From: Steinernema hermaphroditum
Lineage: Eukaryota > Nematoda > Chromadorea > Rhabditida > Steinernematidae
Assembly (NCBI GenBank): GCA_030435675.1
Contig: CM059625.1
Span: 16,306,001 to 16,370,000 of the forward strand
Length of the DNA stretch: 64,000 nucleotides
Direction of reading: 5' to 3'
The notes under the pieces were generated by a model. That model made no database searches and had not been told where the DNA came from. It saw only the letters and a program-made list of their open reading frames with translations. A program made the position numbers and the translations under genes. This document shows, in pieces, positions 13,696-28,568 of the stretch; within the stretch, counting starts at the first letter, position 1, and each line of letters opens with the position of its first letter.

Positions 13696-16600
13696 AAGCG
13701 CGGCGTCGCGGACAACTACCCTAAGGGCCTGGTGACGGTTGTCCTCAACAGGCCGCCGGGCACTCAGCTGGGTCTAGGCGTTGCCGGTAAGTAGTGTTGC
13801 AGAGAGAGAGAGAGAGTTGCGCCTCATGCCTTGACATAGTGATCTCTGGACACACATTATGCAAATTTTTGCTCATCGATTTCGGCAGCTGTTCCGGAGT
13901 GTGTAGTAGGTACAACACTCGAGTGCGCGCCGACATGAATGGCCAGTGCCCGTAGCTGGGCAGTGCGCGAACCCCGTTGGGACTTGCCATCGGCCAGTTC
14001 TTTCGTATGTCCGCTTTTTCTGACGCGTTTTGCGCGATTGCTTATCGCACGATTTTCACAAGCCGTTCCATCGTTGTTTCGTCGCTTTTTGTGGATTCGT
14101 TAATTTGGCCGCGCGCAACGCCTGTTCCCTTCTTTTGTGCAAACGCGAGTTCGGTTCATGAATTAGTGATCACCTTTTTTGTACAAATGCGACCTGATAT
14201 TCCCGTTCCACTTCCTGAATAATTGTACTTTTCAAAAATGGTGTAGTAGAAAAAAATGCTAAGGAATATCATGGTCCCAATCGGCGCGGTTCGGTTCTCG
14301 AAGTTATTAGTGAAAGATAGTTCAAACGAAAACCAGCCGCCACTATGTTCCCGAAACGATCACACAAGATTTTGTGTTCATTTTTTGCAGCTGTAAACTA
14401 GTGACACTGAGCTCAGTTATCCGCTTTCTACACTTTGTAAGGCGTTTCTGTTTTATTTCCCTGGTAATAGATGTTCAATGTGCTGCACTTAATCCCATGA
14501 ATGGATCGAATCCTATTCATTAAATCGTGACCAAGGCAACTTTTGCGAAATCGACAATAGATGCAGAGAGGAGGAGCGACCATTCATGAAGCTAAAAGTG
14601 CAGAAGAAGTTCGTTATGTGTGCCGCATTCATTGTCATGACGTGATTCACTCCACAGTCGTTTTCGTAGGAGATCGCCCTTGCTTCGGTGCGTACTCTTG
14701 TCCGTAGTTCTGGTAGGCAGCATAGTCCTACCAGCGCGCGCGCTTAATTCATTCTACGAAAAGCTTTATTCGTCGACATAACTTATAACATAATCAGAAC
14801 CATTTTCGGATTTTATGAGCTCCAAATGTGCCGATGCACGCCGCTCGGCGCACCATTCGCCTCTTCCATAACTTATTCCGCATGCTCATTTTCGGACACG
14901 CGCCTGGCGCCAATTGTCTCAGCAGACGCACGCCCTTTTTTCGGATTTGGTAATTTAGCCGGCAGCGAAGTGCGACGACAGCAACGAAAGTGCGTTTCGG
15001 GACATCGGCCCCGGGCGAACTTGTCTGTTTACCCGCTTTTTCTTACCTAACACGGGGGGCTCGAGTTACCGAGATACCCCTCGCGCGTGCACAAAGGCAT
15101 CGTTGTTTGCTTTTTCGTGCAACTGGTCGCTTCGTTCCCAGCGACACCGTGGTCCTCTAAGTGGTCATCTTCGCTTGCGGATTACCGGCCCTTCAGCTTA
15201 CCCGGGCGTTTTCTTAGTCGCGCGCGCGTCTAAAAAGTTAATCTATTTAAAAGCATTCCGCAATTCATTATCCTTCTCTCCACAACTAATAATAAGCGTT
15301 GCGTTCGTCGGTTATGTCGCTCATCAACTCAACAGCACCTCCTCCCGCGCGCGCCCCTTCCCCTAGTTCCTATTCGAGAACACCCTCTTGAATGCCGGTA
15401 ATTGTTTCCGTTCGCTGCATGCCTTAGAATAAGGCGGACTTCGCCGTCGTCATGATCGGAAATTGTCGGACTTCAGCTACTGGTTGTTGCTATTATGATT
15501 GATGATTTGAACGAGAACATTAATTGTGAATGTTTTAGGTGGTGCCGATAGACCGTACTCGCCGACCATCACGTATCTCAGACCGGGCTTTTTCGCTCAC
15601 CGATGCGATCAGCTTCAAGTTGGTGAAAGGTAGGTCTTTTCGTCTTTCTTATATTGCTTTTTCAGCTGGAAATAAGATGGTTAGCATGCGAGCGTTTAAA
15701 TTTTAAGAGGGTGTTCTTATCCATACAAAATAGGACATTCGTTTTGGTCATTATGTTCATCTGGCGACATGATTGCATTACAAATTCGGACTACAGTATC
15801 CACATTAGTAGTAAAATAAGTACCTGATCTTCTTCGCCCACGTTCAATCGCGTAACTCATTCTTCTTTAAAACCACAGAAGGGGATCAAGAAGCCTTCGG
15901 ACTTTAGTGTTGCTTTTGGACCAATTTTTGACAGAAAAATCGCGGCCTTAAGTGTTAGTTGTGCTGCACCCACGAAGCTGAACTTGTCGAAACAGCTTCG
16001 CACTCATCAATAAATACATTGTTTTCGGTACTTAGTGGCCTAATTGGCGTAAACCGGAAACGCTAGTGAATATTTTATGTCATGTAGTGAAACACGCCAA
16101 CTTGGTGCATGAACTTTTAGTTGATAGAGTTGTCTTCGAAAAGTTCGTCTAACTCAATTCTGTGTTTATAGAAATATTTCAGTAATGCTTGTGTGTGTTC
16201 AGAATACGTTCTGTAAACGGAATCGCCGTTGGAGAACTCAACCACGACCAGGTGCTCACTGTCCTCCGGAGCGCCGGTGACCGCGTACAGCTCGAAATCG
16301 AATACGATCTGAACGATGGATGTACGTGGAAAACACGGCAATCAGCTAGCTGAGTAACTTCGTTATTTTTAGGTTTTTCGAGACCACAAAACACAATGAA
16401 TAAGTGCACGGACATAACGCTCGAGAAGGAGGGTGGAAGCTTTGGGCTGACCCTCCGAGGGGGCGCTTTCGGACCTGACCATACGAAGTCAAGACCCATT
16501 ACCGTAACCAACATTCGAGTAGGAGGGCCAGCGCACAGAGAAGGAAGGCTGAGGATAGGCGACCGAATCATTAGTATCAATGGTATCGACGTCTATTCAG

Positions 16601-19600
16601 CCACTTTGGCTGTGGCTCAGAAATTGCTTCAAGAATGCCGCGATCGCGTAACGCTTACAGTCGAATATGACGTTTCAGTACTGGGTATATCACAAGATAG
16701 AATACTATCTAAATGGCTAACGGTTTACAGAAACGGTAAAGAAAGCGAAAGGACCGCTTCTCGTCGAGATCGACAAAAATCCCGGCGTCGACCTGGGGGC
16801 GGTGTTGGCGATTCGCACAAACGAATCGAATTTGCCGGCGATGCAGTCGATCATTGTGGAAGACGTCATTCCGGCAACGGTCGCCGATAGGTGTGGAGCT
16901 GTGCACATTGGCGACGAAATTCTCGCCATCGACGGAATCGGCCTCGAGTACACGACCCTCGCCGAGGCGAAGATGCTTCTCAAGGGACATGCGAACACCG
17001 TGCGGCTGGAACTGATTCCGTACAGCCAGATGAAGAACTTGTCCGAGAGAGAAACGTAAGCTATCTACAGTAATCTTCAAAAAAAAACGAATACTAGTGA
17101 AACTTCTAATGCTTTGACTTTTTGCCGCTCTCAATTTTTATCAATATTTCATAGAGAGATCTGAGAACTGAGTGGTTTTACACGAGACTAGGTGTGAAGA
17201 TCGCTAGATTTTATTAATTACCTGTCAGTGGTGAGGTCCATTTATCATTGTCCAATACGTTTTCCAAGACAACACGGCAGCCCATTCATCAGCTTATCAA
17301 TCCGGCACACATTCTATGCCAAATGAACATTTCAGCCAATATTCAACTAAAAAATATCCAAAATAACCAATTCAGACTCGAGGATGCCATAGACCTCGAG
17401 GTTCGAACAGTCATCGGAAAAATTTGATTGGTGACAGACTCGAAATACCGACGAAAAAGATAGCACTGGCCCTGAGCAAACTTTTCCCAGTAGTGTTTTA
17501 CCTTCGAACTCCGTGGAATCTTGGGCTACAAAATGGGTGGATCTATCATCACTCTATAATCATCCAGCATATATTTGCTGAAATTTTCAAACATTTTCCG
17601 CTTTATTTCCTTACTGAAGAGCTCACGATGTAGTTCAGTTCCTTCACATTACTCATCTTCTGTGACTTAAAAGTGCAAATGTAATGTTTTGTATTTCAGT
17701 CTCGTTTTTGAAGATCTGTTTGATAAGAAGTCGAAAGACGTATACATGCTTGTTTTTGACCAATGTAGCGGGTGTGTTTCCACAGTTGTATTAATAATTT
17801 GTTTACCAATTGCTTCCCAAAGCAGATAGATTTTATTACAATGTTTTGTAATTACGTCCCATTGCGGCGAACGTGATAACCTTTCCAAACGGTCTTTACC
17901 GCCGTAAATATTCAAATTTAATGACGCGCTCATTTTCAGACGGAAATGGAAACAACGGAAGGCTGAAACGGTGAAAGAGACGTCAATCCCAGCGTCCCGA
18001 ATGATGAACGGTAGGTACACAGCGGCAACACTCGCACGTGTCCTTCGGCTGCTCCACAGTTTCCTATGTCACCCTCTTCCATTCAGGCCGTAAGCAGCGC
18101 GGTCCATCCTCTACAACAGCAGCGGTTCATCAACAACAGCTGCGAGCGAAGTCGCACGATCGCGCCGTACTTGCCGATCAAAAAGGAGGAGGCCGCTTCA
18201 GCGCACCGAGGTAAGCTTTTTGCCGAAACCAAGGGACGCGCGTTTTTGTACTGGTCCGCCGAAAAACTCGTGTCGCGGCGGCGTTATGAATCGGACTTCA
18301 AATTGGAATAATTATTTGTTCCTCCGTTGTGGTCGGCGGCGACCTTGCGAGTGAAGACGATCTTCTCATTAGTTTCGCTTCGCGCTGTTCCTTTGAGTGG
18401 CAAAATGTGCTTTTCTGATTGAATAATTAAAATTCCGGGGTCTCACATGTTCCAAAGTGTGGCAATCGTTCTGGAAGGAACGCCGTGAGCTTCTAGGACG
18501 GGTTCTGTCTCCATTTCTTATGAGCCCCTGTGAACCTCTAAGCGAACGTCTGCAAGGTGTCTGCAAGAATACGTAGTCAGTGTAGAACTTTGCGTCCGAT
18601 TGAACCCATTTTTGCTTTGGAAAATAAGTGTACAGTGAAAACCATATGTCGAAAATGACACTTACTAATAAATTTTATTCTACTTTTGATTTTTTTTGCA
18701 AATGAAACATAATTCGTTTGTTATTCTGCTCACTGTTTGTTGCAGAGAATTGAACCACATCTGTAAATAACAGACCTACACATATGCAAATTCAAAATTT
18801 CACAACGGGTACACTTACCGTATACAATTTCGCCTTATACGGTCGGCATGCATTCCCTCACGCTAATCGCCTTTATTGTCGCGAACAAATAAACACGTTC
18901 CTTAGTGACCTTCTCGCTTTCCTCCTTTACCTTTCCGTTCCCGCACCGGCGAAAGAACGCGCGGGAAGCGATGAGCCCTCCCCTCAATGGGTGTGAAAAT
19001 TGGCGACACCTCAACAGCGAAACCAGATTGCGCTACGCGATATTCCTTATATTTGATTAAAGAGCAAATAGTATAATGCGCGGATTAACCCAAATACCAA
19101 ACCATGAAATACGTCCCACCACCTTCCCTCTCTAAATCTCGAAATTCAATTGCTCCCCTTATGGCACCGCCGCTATTTACTTGTTTGACCTGCATAGGCT
19201 AACCTGCTTGATTCATCAATATCGGCGTCAACGGCTTTGGTGAATCAAACTAAGTGTTTGCGTTTGTTGCAGAGAACTGCGTTCCGACTTCTCGTCGCCC
19301 ATTCGTCGTCCACAGACCGGATCGCTTTCCGGATCGGTTCCAAACATCAACGAAGCCTGTGCAGGGAATGCGATGGTGCATTCGATGGCCACCAGTCTCT
19401 ATCAGCCGCAGATCAGCGCTTGTATGACAGGTCGGTTTTTCAATGGTGTTTAAAAATCTGAATAGCGAAAAGTGGAGAGTGTCTCGACCATAGAAAGTGC
19501 AGTGCACTTTTTTTAGAAAGGGCACGCGATCACTGGCACTTCTATCATAAAGATGATTCATTGGTTGGGCTGCACGAAACATCTCAGGATATGTCAGACA

Positions 19601-22600
19601 ATAGTTGCGGAAGTTTAGAAAACTCAAAAGTATTTTGTGCATCAAAACCTCTTTTGAACTGCATACACCAGCTTCTTATCCATTCATAAATCTAAGCCTC
19701 ACTATGCCAAAGCACACATATACACGATTACAATCATTTTTATAGAGAGGACAGATGTTATACATTGTCATATAAGGTGTGAAAAAGGGATTGCATAATA
19801 GCAGCGGACGTTGTTCCCTTTACCGCCCTCAGTTTTGAGGATGACGTTATGATGAGAGCAGGCGATGTTTTCTGTTTTTCAATAGGCGTACATGAGTCAT
19901 AAACGACACAAAAATAGTACTTTATTAGCAATAAAGTTGTTGATTGTTGTTGTTCGGGAGGATAGTCGCCTCCTTTCCTCAGATCGTCAGTTGAGATCTC
20001 GGTGTTCGGACTACTATCTTGTCACAGTGTCTGTTCCCCTGTCCTGGATATCAATTGAGATGTACCGTTATTAGGGTTCATTTGTTTATGAACTGTGTCG
20101 CAATTGCTCTACCTAATTTCGCGTTCCTTTATATACACAATTGCTCGGGCACGTCACAAATTACCTGTGCTTTGCTGCAAATTACAAAATAAACAATTGT
20201 CAAATCGGTGTGAGAAACTCGCCCTTCCGATCACATCACCGCTCACCCTCGCTGCAACGCCCCGTTAATAAGATCAACGCCGGTTGTCACAAAGTATATC
20301 TATCTATATGACGATGATCTACACCCGTGTGGCCGGTCGAGTTGCGCCCATCTCCTTCCTCAATCCTCCCGCACTCCATCGGCCCGTCGCCATCCCCACA
20401 GCCGATCGTCATCTTCACCACCACAATCACCTTTTGCTCGTTGCCTCCACCTCCAGCGCATCCTCATCCACTTTGCACTAGCTTGTTATGATGTTAATTG
20501 GAGAGCACCGCTCGGCGCATTCGCAGCCCGCTCATAAAGCGCGTTTTACGGCCGACTTTGTTAATAAAATCGCTACAGCATTTAACAATGTGTGGCACTG
20601 ACAAGCATGCTGTGGTTAGGCATCTCTGAGCTGTTCACTAGTCCGTCGTTTCCATCTGGCGACGGCCATCGTATTTTTCGTGATCTGTAAAATTAGCGCT
20701 GCCAGGCGAGGTGTTATGCAAAATGAATGGGTTCAATTGGGCGGGCAGGCGGCGATGGAGGTCTGTTTTTTGCGTCCAGCCACCAGTCACCGTCTCTGTC
20801 GACGTTCGAATTCGATGATTTGTTATTCTTTGTACTCATTAGTTAGTGGAGTGTGCCCAGCATTGACCACTGGCTAATTGTTCACGATAACAGCGAGTTC
20901 TGTAGTTCCGAGAGAAGTTTCAGAGAGGTCACTTCCACGAAAAGCTGTGCCATTTGTCTGCGCTGATTAATTTAACCGCTCACGGTGATAGTAGCGATTA
21001 ATTTTTTCGACACGATGCCGCTGGCGATATTCCATATCCCAAGATTGATCACCACCGATCGGCATATGCAACATTAAATTCGGGTGCTTGCGCCTGCCGC
21101 GCCTGGCGCATTCCGGACGACTTCTTCAATAGACATACGCACACCGTCTCTTCATCGTCTGCTCCACCAGCGTCACCTCGGAGAATTCGACAACTTAATT
21201 CGGGGTGACCACGTGCACCGATGTGAGACGAGTGACAGGACCGACACTTTCCGAGCCCGGTCTCTTCCTCGTCTTCTCGACACCTTGATCACTTCTCACC
21301 TATCTGACATCGACTAGCCATGTTCCGGGTCTGCTTCCACTATACCGGCATCGCCGGAATTGCGAGCATAAGTAAGCGGACGATCCTTTTGACAGATTGC
21401 CATCCGGACGACTCTGCCCGTCCTCATATACGAGAGGGTCGTGCGATTTTTTAACGACGAGCAAACATATGAGTCCGATCTGACAGATTTCGATATTTGA
21501 CACACAAAGACACTCTCCCGCTTAATCCTCAAATACGACGATGATCTTTCCACTTATGCGAGAAAAATTTTTTGTTTTACCAGCAAAAAAATCGAACATC
21601 TTGCTCCTGGACCGCTTTTGAGCCATCGATCATGTGGGCGATGGTGGCCGTTCCTGGATTATTTAGTTAATCCTTCAATTGTGCATTCCTTTAAACAAAA
21701 GTGGACGCCTTTTTGGAATTCATAGCTTTTTCCCCTTTACGCCATAGTCCGCCGGAAATAACGCTTGTGCCGATTTAGGCTCCATTTCTGGCTCCCTCTC
21801 CGGTGTGCCGTGTGGGCAAGTGTGCCACAGCGAGACCATGGAAGTGGTTCTCCATAGTTATGCAAAGGGCAGCTTCGGATTTGTTCTTCATAGACAAGCG
21901 GTTCACGGCAGCAGTGCTGATTCATCACAACAACCGCCGCTCTTCATCTCGTACATCGAGAAGGGCTCCCCAGCTGATAAGTGAGTTATTCTAAATGTCT
22001 TATCTAAAAACAGCAAACGTGGGGTTGGTAGAAGGGTGTCAAAAATGAGCGTAACGCCTTGGGTCTTTAGCTCGATCAATAGACTGATGTCTGATCCAAG
22101 ATGTTTGAGGGCCTTGTAATGTCCTGTTTCATAATGCTCGAATCTCTTAAGTGTCATTAAATTTAGCAAACAATCAGTTTTAGGTTACCTCTTGCTTGAG
22201 CAGGTTTTTTTTGAAAATTGTTCAGTAATGATCACATCTATTTCGTTGCAAACCCATTTCTTGCGTTTCCAACTTTTGCGCTTGATCAGAATGCACATTT
22301 TTTCAAGCGACTATTGTCAGCTAGAGGCGTTTTCCTTTGAGCACCTGGAATACGCACACAGATCTGCAAAGCGATAACGCCCTACGGAAACAATAATTTT
22401 AAAAATAACGACCACACCGGCACGAATTGTCTGCTTTTCAAGTGCCGCCGGAATTTTGAACAACGTTGAATTTTTGCTAAAAACTAAGAAATGAGGCGCC
22501 TGCCAACAAACCTTAAGACTTGAGACTTTGATCAGTGAAAGCGAAAAGAAAAGCAATATCAATAAGTGCGCATATTAATGCAGTAAATAGTAGAGTTGTT

Positions 22601-25600
22601 CCATAAAAAAGGGCAGTATCCTATGAGTCAAAATGTTATAGCGATAAAGTTCTGCTATTTGCTTCTCCGAAGGAATTGATAGTTACTATGCCATTCATTT
22701 ACATGCTCCTATCCGCAACGTTTCTTCCAGATGCGGTGTTCTACAAGTGGGCGACCGAGTGCTCACCGTCAACGACTGGTGCACAGCTAACGGCAGTGTT
22801 GAGGAGGCGAACCTCGTTTTGAGACATGCCACCTCTCCACTCACTCTTACAGTGGAATTCGATGTCATCGGTAGGAAGCCTCTCAGCTGAACATAGTCAT
22901 ATCTTAATCGCTACAGAATCCGTCCTTCCGTCCAGCGGTTTGTTTACGGTGAAACTGGCAAAGCGCGGCAATAACTTGGGGATTACGGCGAGGAGCGAGA
23001 CCGACGGCCAGAAGGGCGAGCCGGTCGTAATCAACGATATTCGCACCGGAAGTGTCGCCCATCGATGTGGCTCCATCAGGCCTGGCGATCGCATTTTGGC
23101 CATAGACAACATTCCGCTGGATACATGCACAGTAGAAGAAGCCATGAGGCTACTGCAGCGTTCTTCGGATATCGTGAAACTGCGAGTGAAGAAAGGCAAC
23201 TCAGGTGAAAAGGTAATTCACTTTTTGCAGCAAATGTTGGAAAATGCGTCAGCAAATGTTGGATAATACGTCAACTTTGTACTTTTAGGTTAGGATGAGG
23301 GTGGTAGACTGTAAACAAGAACATAAAAATGAAGAATGGTCAGCCATGTTTGAGAACATCCTAGCTGGGAATCTCGGAAACAGGCGCTTATCGCACTTTT
23401 GCGTCAACTGCGATAATTTATTGTACAAAAATGCCCTTTCGATTTAACGGAGTGTGGTGGTGGATGTGCGCTATTTTGGTACTTTGGCTTAGACTTTTCT
23501 AGGCGTCAGGAACTGCAGTACAAAGTACACAAAAAGATAGTACTTGTTGGGCATTCCAAGCGATATACACAACTGTTATACTGATCAAAATTGGAAGAAT
23601 TTTTACCTACAGGAAAAATCCGGCCCTCTCCACAGTGTTTAAATGATGCTTTCTTGTAACCAACGAAATTCGGCCCCCAAGATATTCGTTGTGTCACGAT
23701 TCTGCCAACCGCTGTATCCCAGCCTCCAACATGACTATGATTAATGTTCGCTCGGATAATAATAGCTTCCCAGAGCAGATATTTTGACCGCTCTCGAACA
23801 TTTATCAATCTCAACTCTTGACCTTTCGCACAACTGTTCTTCCAGCAAAAACTACGCAGACCTGAATTTACACTTCATCAAGAGACTCTTCCAAAACGTG
23901 ATTGATAACATTGATAAGTTTGCTTTACGCTTTTTGCAAATCGTCCTCTTCCTCAGCAATCAATCTACCGCTATAAGAGTTCCTAATGTAAGGCGGCTAA
24001 CAGCTGACTATGCTCAAGGTCACGATTGCAAGAATAGACGGGAGAACATGAACGTGACTTGCGAACCGATTGAAAATTATGAACTTATGTCGATCGTTGA
24101 GTAATTCAAGAAGTGGGAGTTCAGGAAGTGCGGCAAAAACGCGAGAAATATCTGAACTTTGCTTGGAGGTCGGCTCAACAAAGGCCAGAAATTCTAGCTC
24201 ACAAGAATCGGATCATATTTCTAGCACCTGCCGGGCACTACATTCCTCGCACAGATAAATCTGTAGATCGTTTATGTACGTGCCAACAAGGGTTATTCCT
24301 TTGGTCACATATCGTATTCTAATCTCTGATATTTTGCGTTCTTAAGAGAAATCCCATCTCTCATCTTCCATGTCAAACATCATATTTGACATGGTAATAA
24401 CATGAGGAAAGTCATGTTTACCAGACCGAACAATCTCTTAAAACACCGCATACCAAAATATCTAAAAAATTGATTGTCCCATCATCAATCAGTCTGTTGA
24501 TGTGGGCCGACTTAACTTATGTTTCTTGGCCTTATGTCAACTGTCGCTCTTTACTTCAGGATGATGTCACCGCCCAGCAGACGATTGCCTACTCCATTGA
24601 GTTGAACAGGAAAGGACAGCCACTCGGGTTAACCATTGCTTCGACGGGAGAGCCCGACGATCCGGTGATCATTTCGCAACTTGCACCTGGTGGGCTAGCT
24701 GAACGGTGAGTTGTTGAGTTCCTTATTGTCTTATTTTCCTGAGTATTCCTGGCTAGTTTACCTGAGAATGTGTTGCCCTAGCGGTCGGGTTCTTCCGATA
24801 TTGCCGAAAACTAATAAAAACAGATCCCTGTCCTGAAAAGGGCAAGCTGAAGGGTACTAGACAATGGCATTTGCCAACTTTGTAGCGTGCTCTCTAGTCG
24901 CATATGCTTTTTCGGTACACCCAAATGAGGAACAAGAGCCGACCTAGGCAAGATTGCCCTTCGACATAAATTACACGATTCATATAGACTAAACTATTGA
25001 GCATCTCACACGATGGGACTTAAAAGGACAGATGCTATTTTAGACCACGTATATAGCAGACTTCCCTGAAAAGCTATACAATTCCTTACTACTTCTTAAG
25101 CCCAAACACCATATGTCTGAAGTTGCCCTTTCAAATATACAAATGGGTCGTAGATCACTACGTTACAAAATTTCTCCATTAGTTCACGGCCTTAATGGCA
25201 GTGCACTTCTCGCTATTGGTCCCATGACCATAACTATTCAGAAAGGGCATTTCCGAAACGGCCATTTACAAACGGTCCACTTTGCATGACGCTTCTTGCA
25301 TTTTAATCTTTCTCAATGAGTCTGGAAGGCAGCACATGCCGGAAGTATTTACGGTGACGCAGAGGGGGCCTTCTTAATAGCTCTGTTGACGTTTCTTTTG
25401 CATTATGGTGTTCTAATAGTGTTTGCGACAGGAAGCGGCATGTTGTGCTGGCTCTTGTGCTCTCCCGAATGCCTCTTTGTCCAGGATAATTAGGTTTGCC
25501 GGGCTACGAAAAGGAATGTGTTCCACTTTTGTTCAATTTCGAAGATGTGAGCGATGATGTCAAAGCCTGCATTTCCGGGAAGACAGTCACCTCTATACAT

Positions 25601-28568
25601 TTCATAAGATTGTCAAAATTGGCCAGATTCCACAATGCCCCATCCCACATATTCGTGTAATTGCATTAACGACAAGGCTGCTCCAGCAATCCCTGCAGCC
25701 ACGCCCCCTTCGTCAGCCGAATAAAACCCTCACGCTAAGTGTCCCGTTTCACTTGCCGCATCGTGTAGGTCCGTGCCCTCACTTACCGTTCTTTCGCATT
25801 TCAGTACCGGAGCCCTCCATGCTGGCGATCGCATTTTGGCAATCAATGGAGAGTCGATCAAAGGCAAAAAAGTCGCCGACGCCATGCGCATCCTGCAACA
25901 GTCGACGGAGGTCGTCACAATCAAAGTGTCCCGGCTGCTGGACTCGTTCGTCAGTGGCTACGGAAAGTCGGTGCCCTACTACTCGCAGTACAATCAGCTA
26001 AGCATCAAGCCATATCCAGGCGTCGGCACCAGTGGCGCCCCTTCCGACTCCGTTAGCGAACATTCCGATAAGATGGGGTAAGCCACCTTTTCGGCTTCCA
26101 CCTATCTAAAACCTTTTTTTGCAGCACTCCAATCCAGAGTATTGACAGTGCCGTTGATAGCCTCGATGATTCGCCTGACGCTGCTAAGAATGCTTCTAGA
26201 AGTAGTGCTATAAATCCGACAAGTATAAAATATGGTAAGTTCATTTCTTTTTCAGTTCAGCCAGATCTTTTGCACCCAGTTACACTTTGCTACGTTGTCT
26301 GGAAAATGGAGTGATGCAATCAAAAAGTTCATTTCACTGATCAACATTGAGTGCACCTCAGAACAATGTCCAATTAAACGAAGATAACATTCGGTTGCTT
26401 GATTTGTGGCATTCCCTACCCAAGCGAACTTAGATCGTTGTGGTCGAAAACAGCATTTGTGTAGTTCATCTGAGGAATTACATGGTTTCGGCCTATGTTT
26501 GATGGGATAATGGGCGACATGTTTATCATCGGAATGGCTAGTATTTTCGCGTTAGTGAACACATAGCTACCGTCAGAAATTGTGCCCATTGAATGTTTGA
26601 AAGCACCTTTGATCGTTTGGCTTTAAACATATTGTATGAAGCTCCTTTTACGCTTTTGTTAGCCGACTCGGTCTTCCTCGGTATGGCTCATGTCAGTTAA
26701 AAGACATTGAGTTTCATCAACTAAAACCCCGGCGTTAATTTATCGTATAGTAGCTATGCCAAAGAAAGTGTTTTTAGCGCTATTGTTTATCTAGGCAGCT
26801 GTCATAGGTACTGAGGTTTCTGAACCCTTTACGTACCATCTATAAATAACGCCTCATAACCTGCCATTCTTTAGTCGAAGAGCTGAGCGCCCATGTAAAC
26901 AACAGTTTGCAAGACTGGACGATCTCAGGTGACGCTCTCAACAACAATCCCTGTGCCGTGCCTCGTATGCCGAAGAGCGCCTTGAAGAAGACTCCCACGC
27001 GAGGAGTAGCCGTCAACCGTCCCTTAACCACAAACACCAACGTTGGCAACATGCCCCAAGGCGCCGTTTCGGCCGCCTCTTCTGGTGGCGGCGGTGACCA
27101 AACAGGATGGGACAGTGGTCTAAGTTCAACAACTGACACGAACGGCGGCGCTAATGAGTGCTGTTCGTGCGCTTGTCAAAAAGCCGGCGGCGACGACGAT
27201 AATTGGTAAGTGCGCCACAGCGATTTGTCGGACGTCACGGCGGCTAATCTATTGCGCACAAGAACTGATTTATTTGGTATTCAGGATCAAAATCCTCGAA
27301 GCGCTGGAAACTGTGGGCGAGGCTGAAATGTTAAAAAAACTGGAGGAGAGCATCATGTGCGGAAACGTCCCGGTTTGCAAGCATCAAAGCAGCTCACCCG
27401 GTGCAAACGCCACAAACAACTCAACGTGAGTACAGCTTTCTTGACAATCAAGAATGAAACCCCGGTTCAGATGTACTCCACAGGGAAGTCACTTCCAAAA
27501 TAACAATGCTCTCGTTGGTAGAGCCCATCATCCAACACATCCGTCGGGTCTATTGCTCAACAATTCCACAACTACAAATACCATATTGAAACATCCCATT
27601 TTACCTGCTGCTTCTTCTTTTGGACTGCCATCATATCAACATCACCGATGTAAGTTCGCACAGATCAAGTGATAATATGGCTACGGGTGCTTTATCTAAA
27701 CAGTGGTGAAGTCGTAAAGGGTAACCTATCCATTGGCCTGAAGTTGTTTGAAAGTTCAGTACATCACATTGACAAAACCCAAATCTATCATGTACTTCGC
27801 CCTTTCAGCCCAGCGATCACTCTCGTCCGACCGCGCCGACTCCCTTAGCTTGAACTCGTCGTCGGACGGTGGTGGCACGCACTTCGACCTTCCACCGGCG
27901 ATGCCGCACCCGAAAAGCGCCGGCGGCTCACAACGCTTGAACAATCTATTTAAACAGCTGTCGACCAACGATCCTAGCATCCCGTACATGACATCGCCCG
28001 TCAACTCCGGCGACAAGGTGTGTCGTGTCAAGCTTCTGTTGTCATGCATTGTTGCTCTTCAGCCGTCAACATCAAGTGACTTCGAACCGGCGTCGTTGTT
28101 TTCTGGCTTGGACCATTTCGGCTCAAAGACCAAGGCGAGAGGCACCACGTACAGGGTGATCCTGACGAAAGATCCTAACTGCGGAGGGTTCGGATTCAGC
28201 GTTTCGGATGGAGCTGGCGAGAATCAAGGCGTATACATTAGCGCTGTTCTCCCCGGAAGTCCGGCTGCTCGATGCGGATTGGTAAAGCCTATGGACAGGA
28301 TACTTCAAGTAAGGGTTTCACCTATTCGCAAACTAATCTTATCTTGTCTAAAACACTACGGTAGGCATAATCTAATTGCTTTATGCTTCAGGTAAATGAT
28401 ACAAGCCTCCAATATCTGGACTGTGACCTAGCCGTACCTCTCCTCTCCACCGATACGGTAAATCTGCTCCTGTACCGTGATCCAACTATGAAAATGATCG
28501 CCGAAGAAGAAGAGCTTTCAAGTTGTGTGAGCAGTGTGAACCTAAACATCAAGGACACGGCCTTCTAA
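13696..28568 (+). CDS. GRIP-type seven-PDZ scaffold protein
   Basis: This encodes a multi-PDZ adaptor of the GRIP1/GRIP2 (Drosophila Grip) family, which gathers receptors and motors at membranes. I trace 19 exons: 13696-13786, 15539-15629, 16203-16321, 16373-16684, 16731-17055, 17940-18010, 18088-18210, 19273-19430, 21821-21980, 22731-22870, 22917-23212, 24560-24705, 25805-26077, 26125-26234, 26875-27205, 27285-27425, 27809-28017, 28063-28308 and 28392-28568. All join in phase, giving about 1172 residues from PDZ1 on (vertebrate GRIP1 is about 1100). Carboxylate-binding loops in order are GLGV, GLTL, GAVL, GFVL, GITA, GLTI and GFSV. PDZ1-3 are grouped, then a basic/Gln-rich linker, PDZ4-6, a long Ser/Asn-rich linker with a Cys cluster, and PDZ7 near the C-terminus, the GRIP arrangement. 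PDZ7 keeps the family GFGFSVSDG signature. The acceptor of the exon at 21821 is weak. The true start codon lies upstream and is unresolved. The protein ends DTAF. Confidence 0.92.
13801..13814. repeat. (AG)n microsatellite
   Basis: Seven AG dinucleotides lie in tandem just inside the first traced intron of the PDZ gene. No function is implied. Confidence 0.7.
19431..21820. other. Largest intron of the PDZ scaffold gene
   Basis: This 2.4 kb intron separates the linker after PDZ3 from PDZ4. Open frames inside it are short and unconvincing. The other introns over 300 nt (13787-15538, 15630-16202, 17056-17939, 18211-19272, 21981-22730, 23213-24559, 24706-25804, 26235-26874 and 27426-27808) likewise show no nested gene that I can support. 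Confidence 0.6.

Noticed and set aside
16179..16580. Minus-strand frame of 133 codons
   Set aside because: It lies opposite the PDZ1/PDZ2 exons, which have clear homology and joined phases; the reverse frame is a shadow.
17395..17420. GGTTCGAAC, like a tRNA B box
   Set aside because: There is no matching A box or acceptor stem around it, so no tRNA is called. I found no convincing tRNA in the window.
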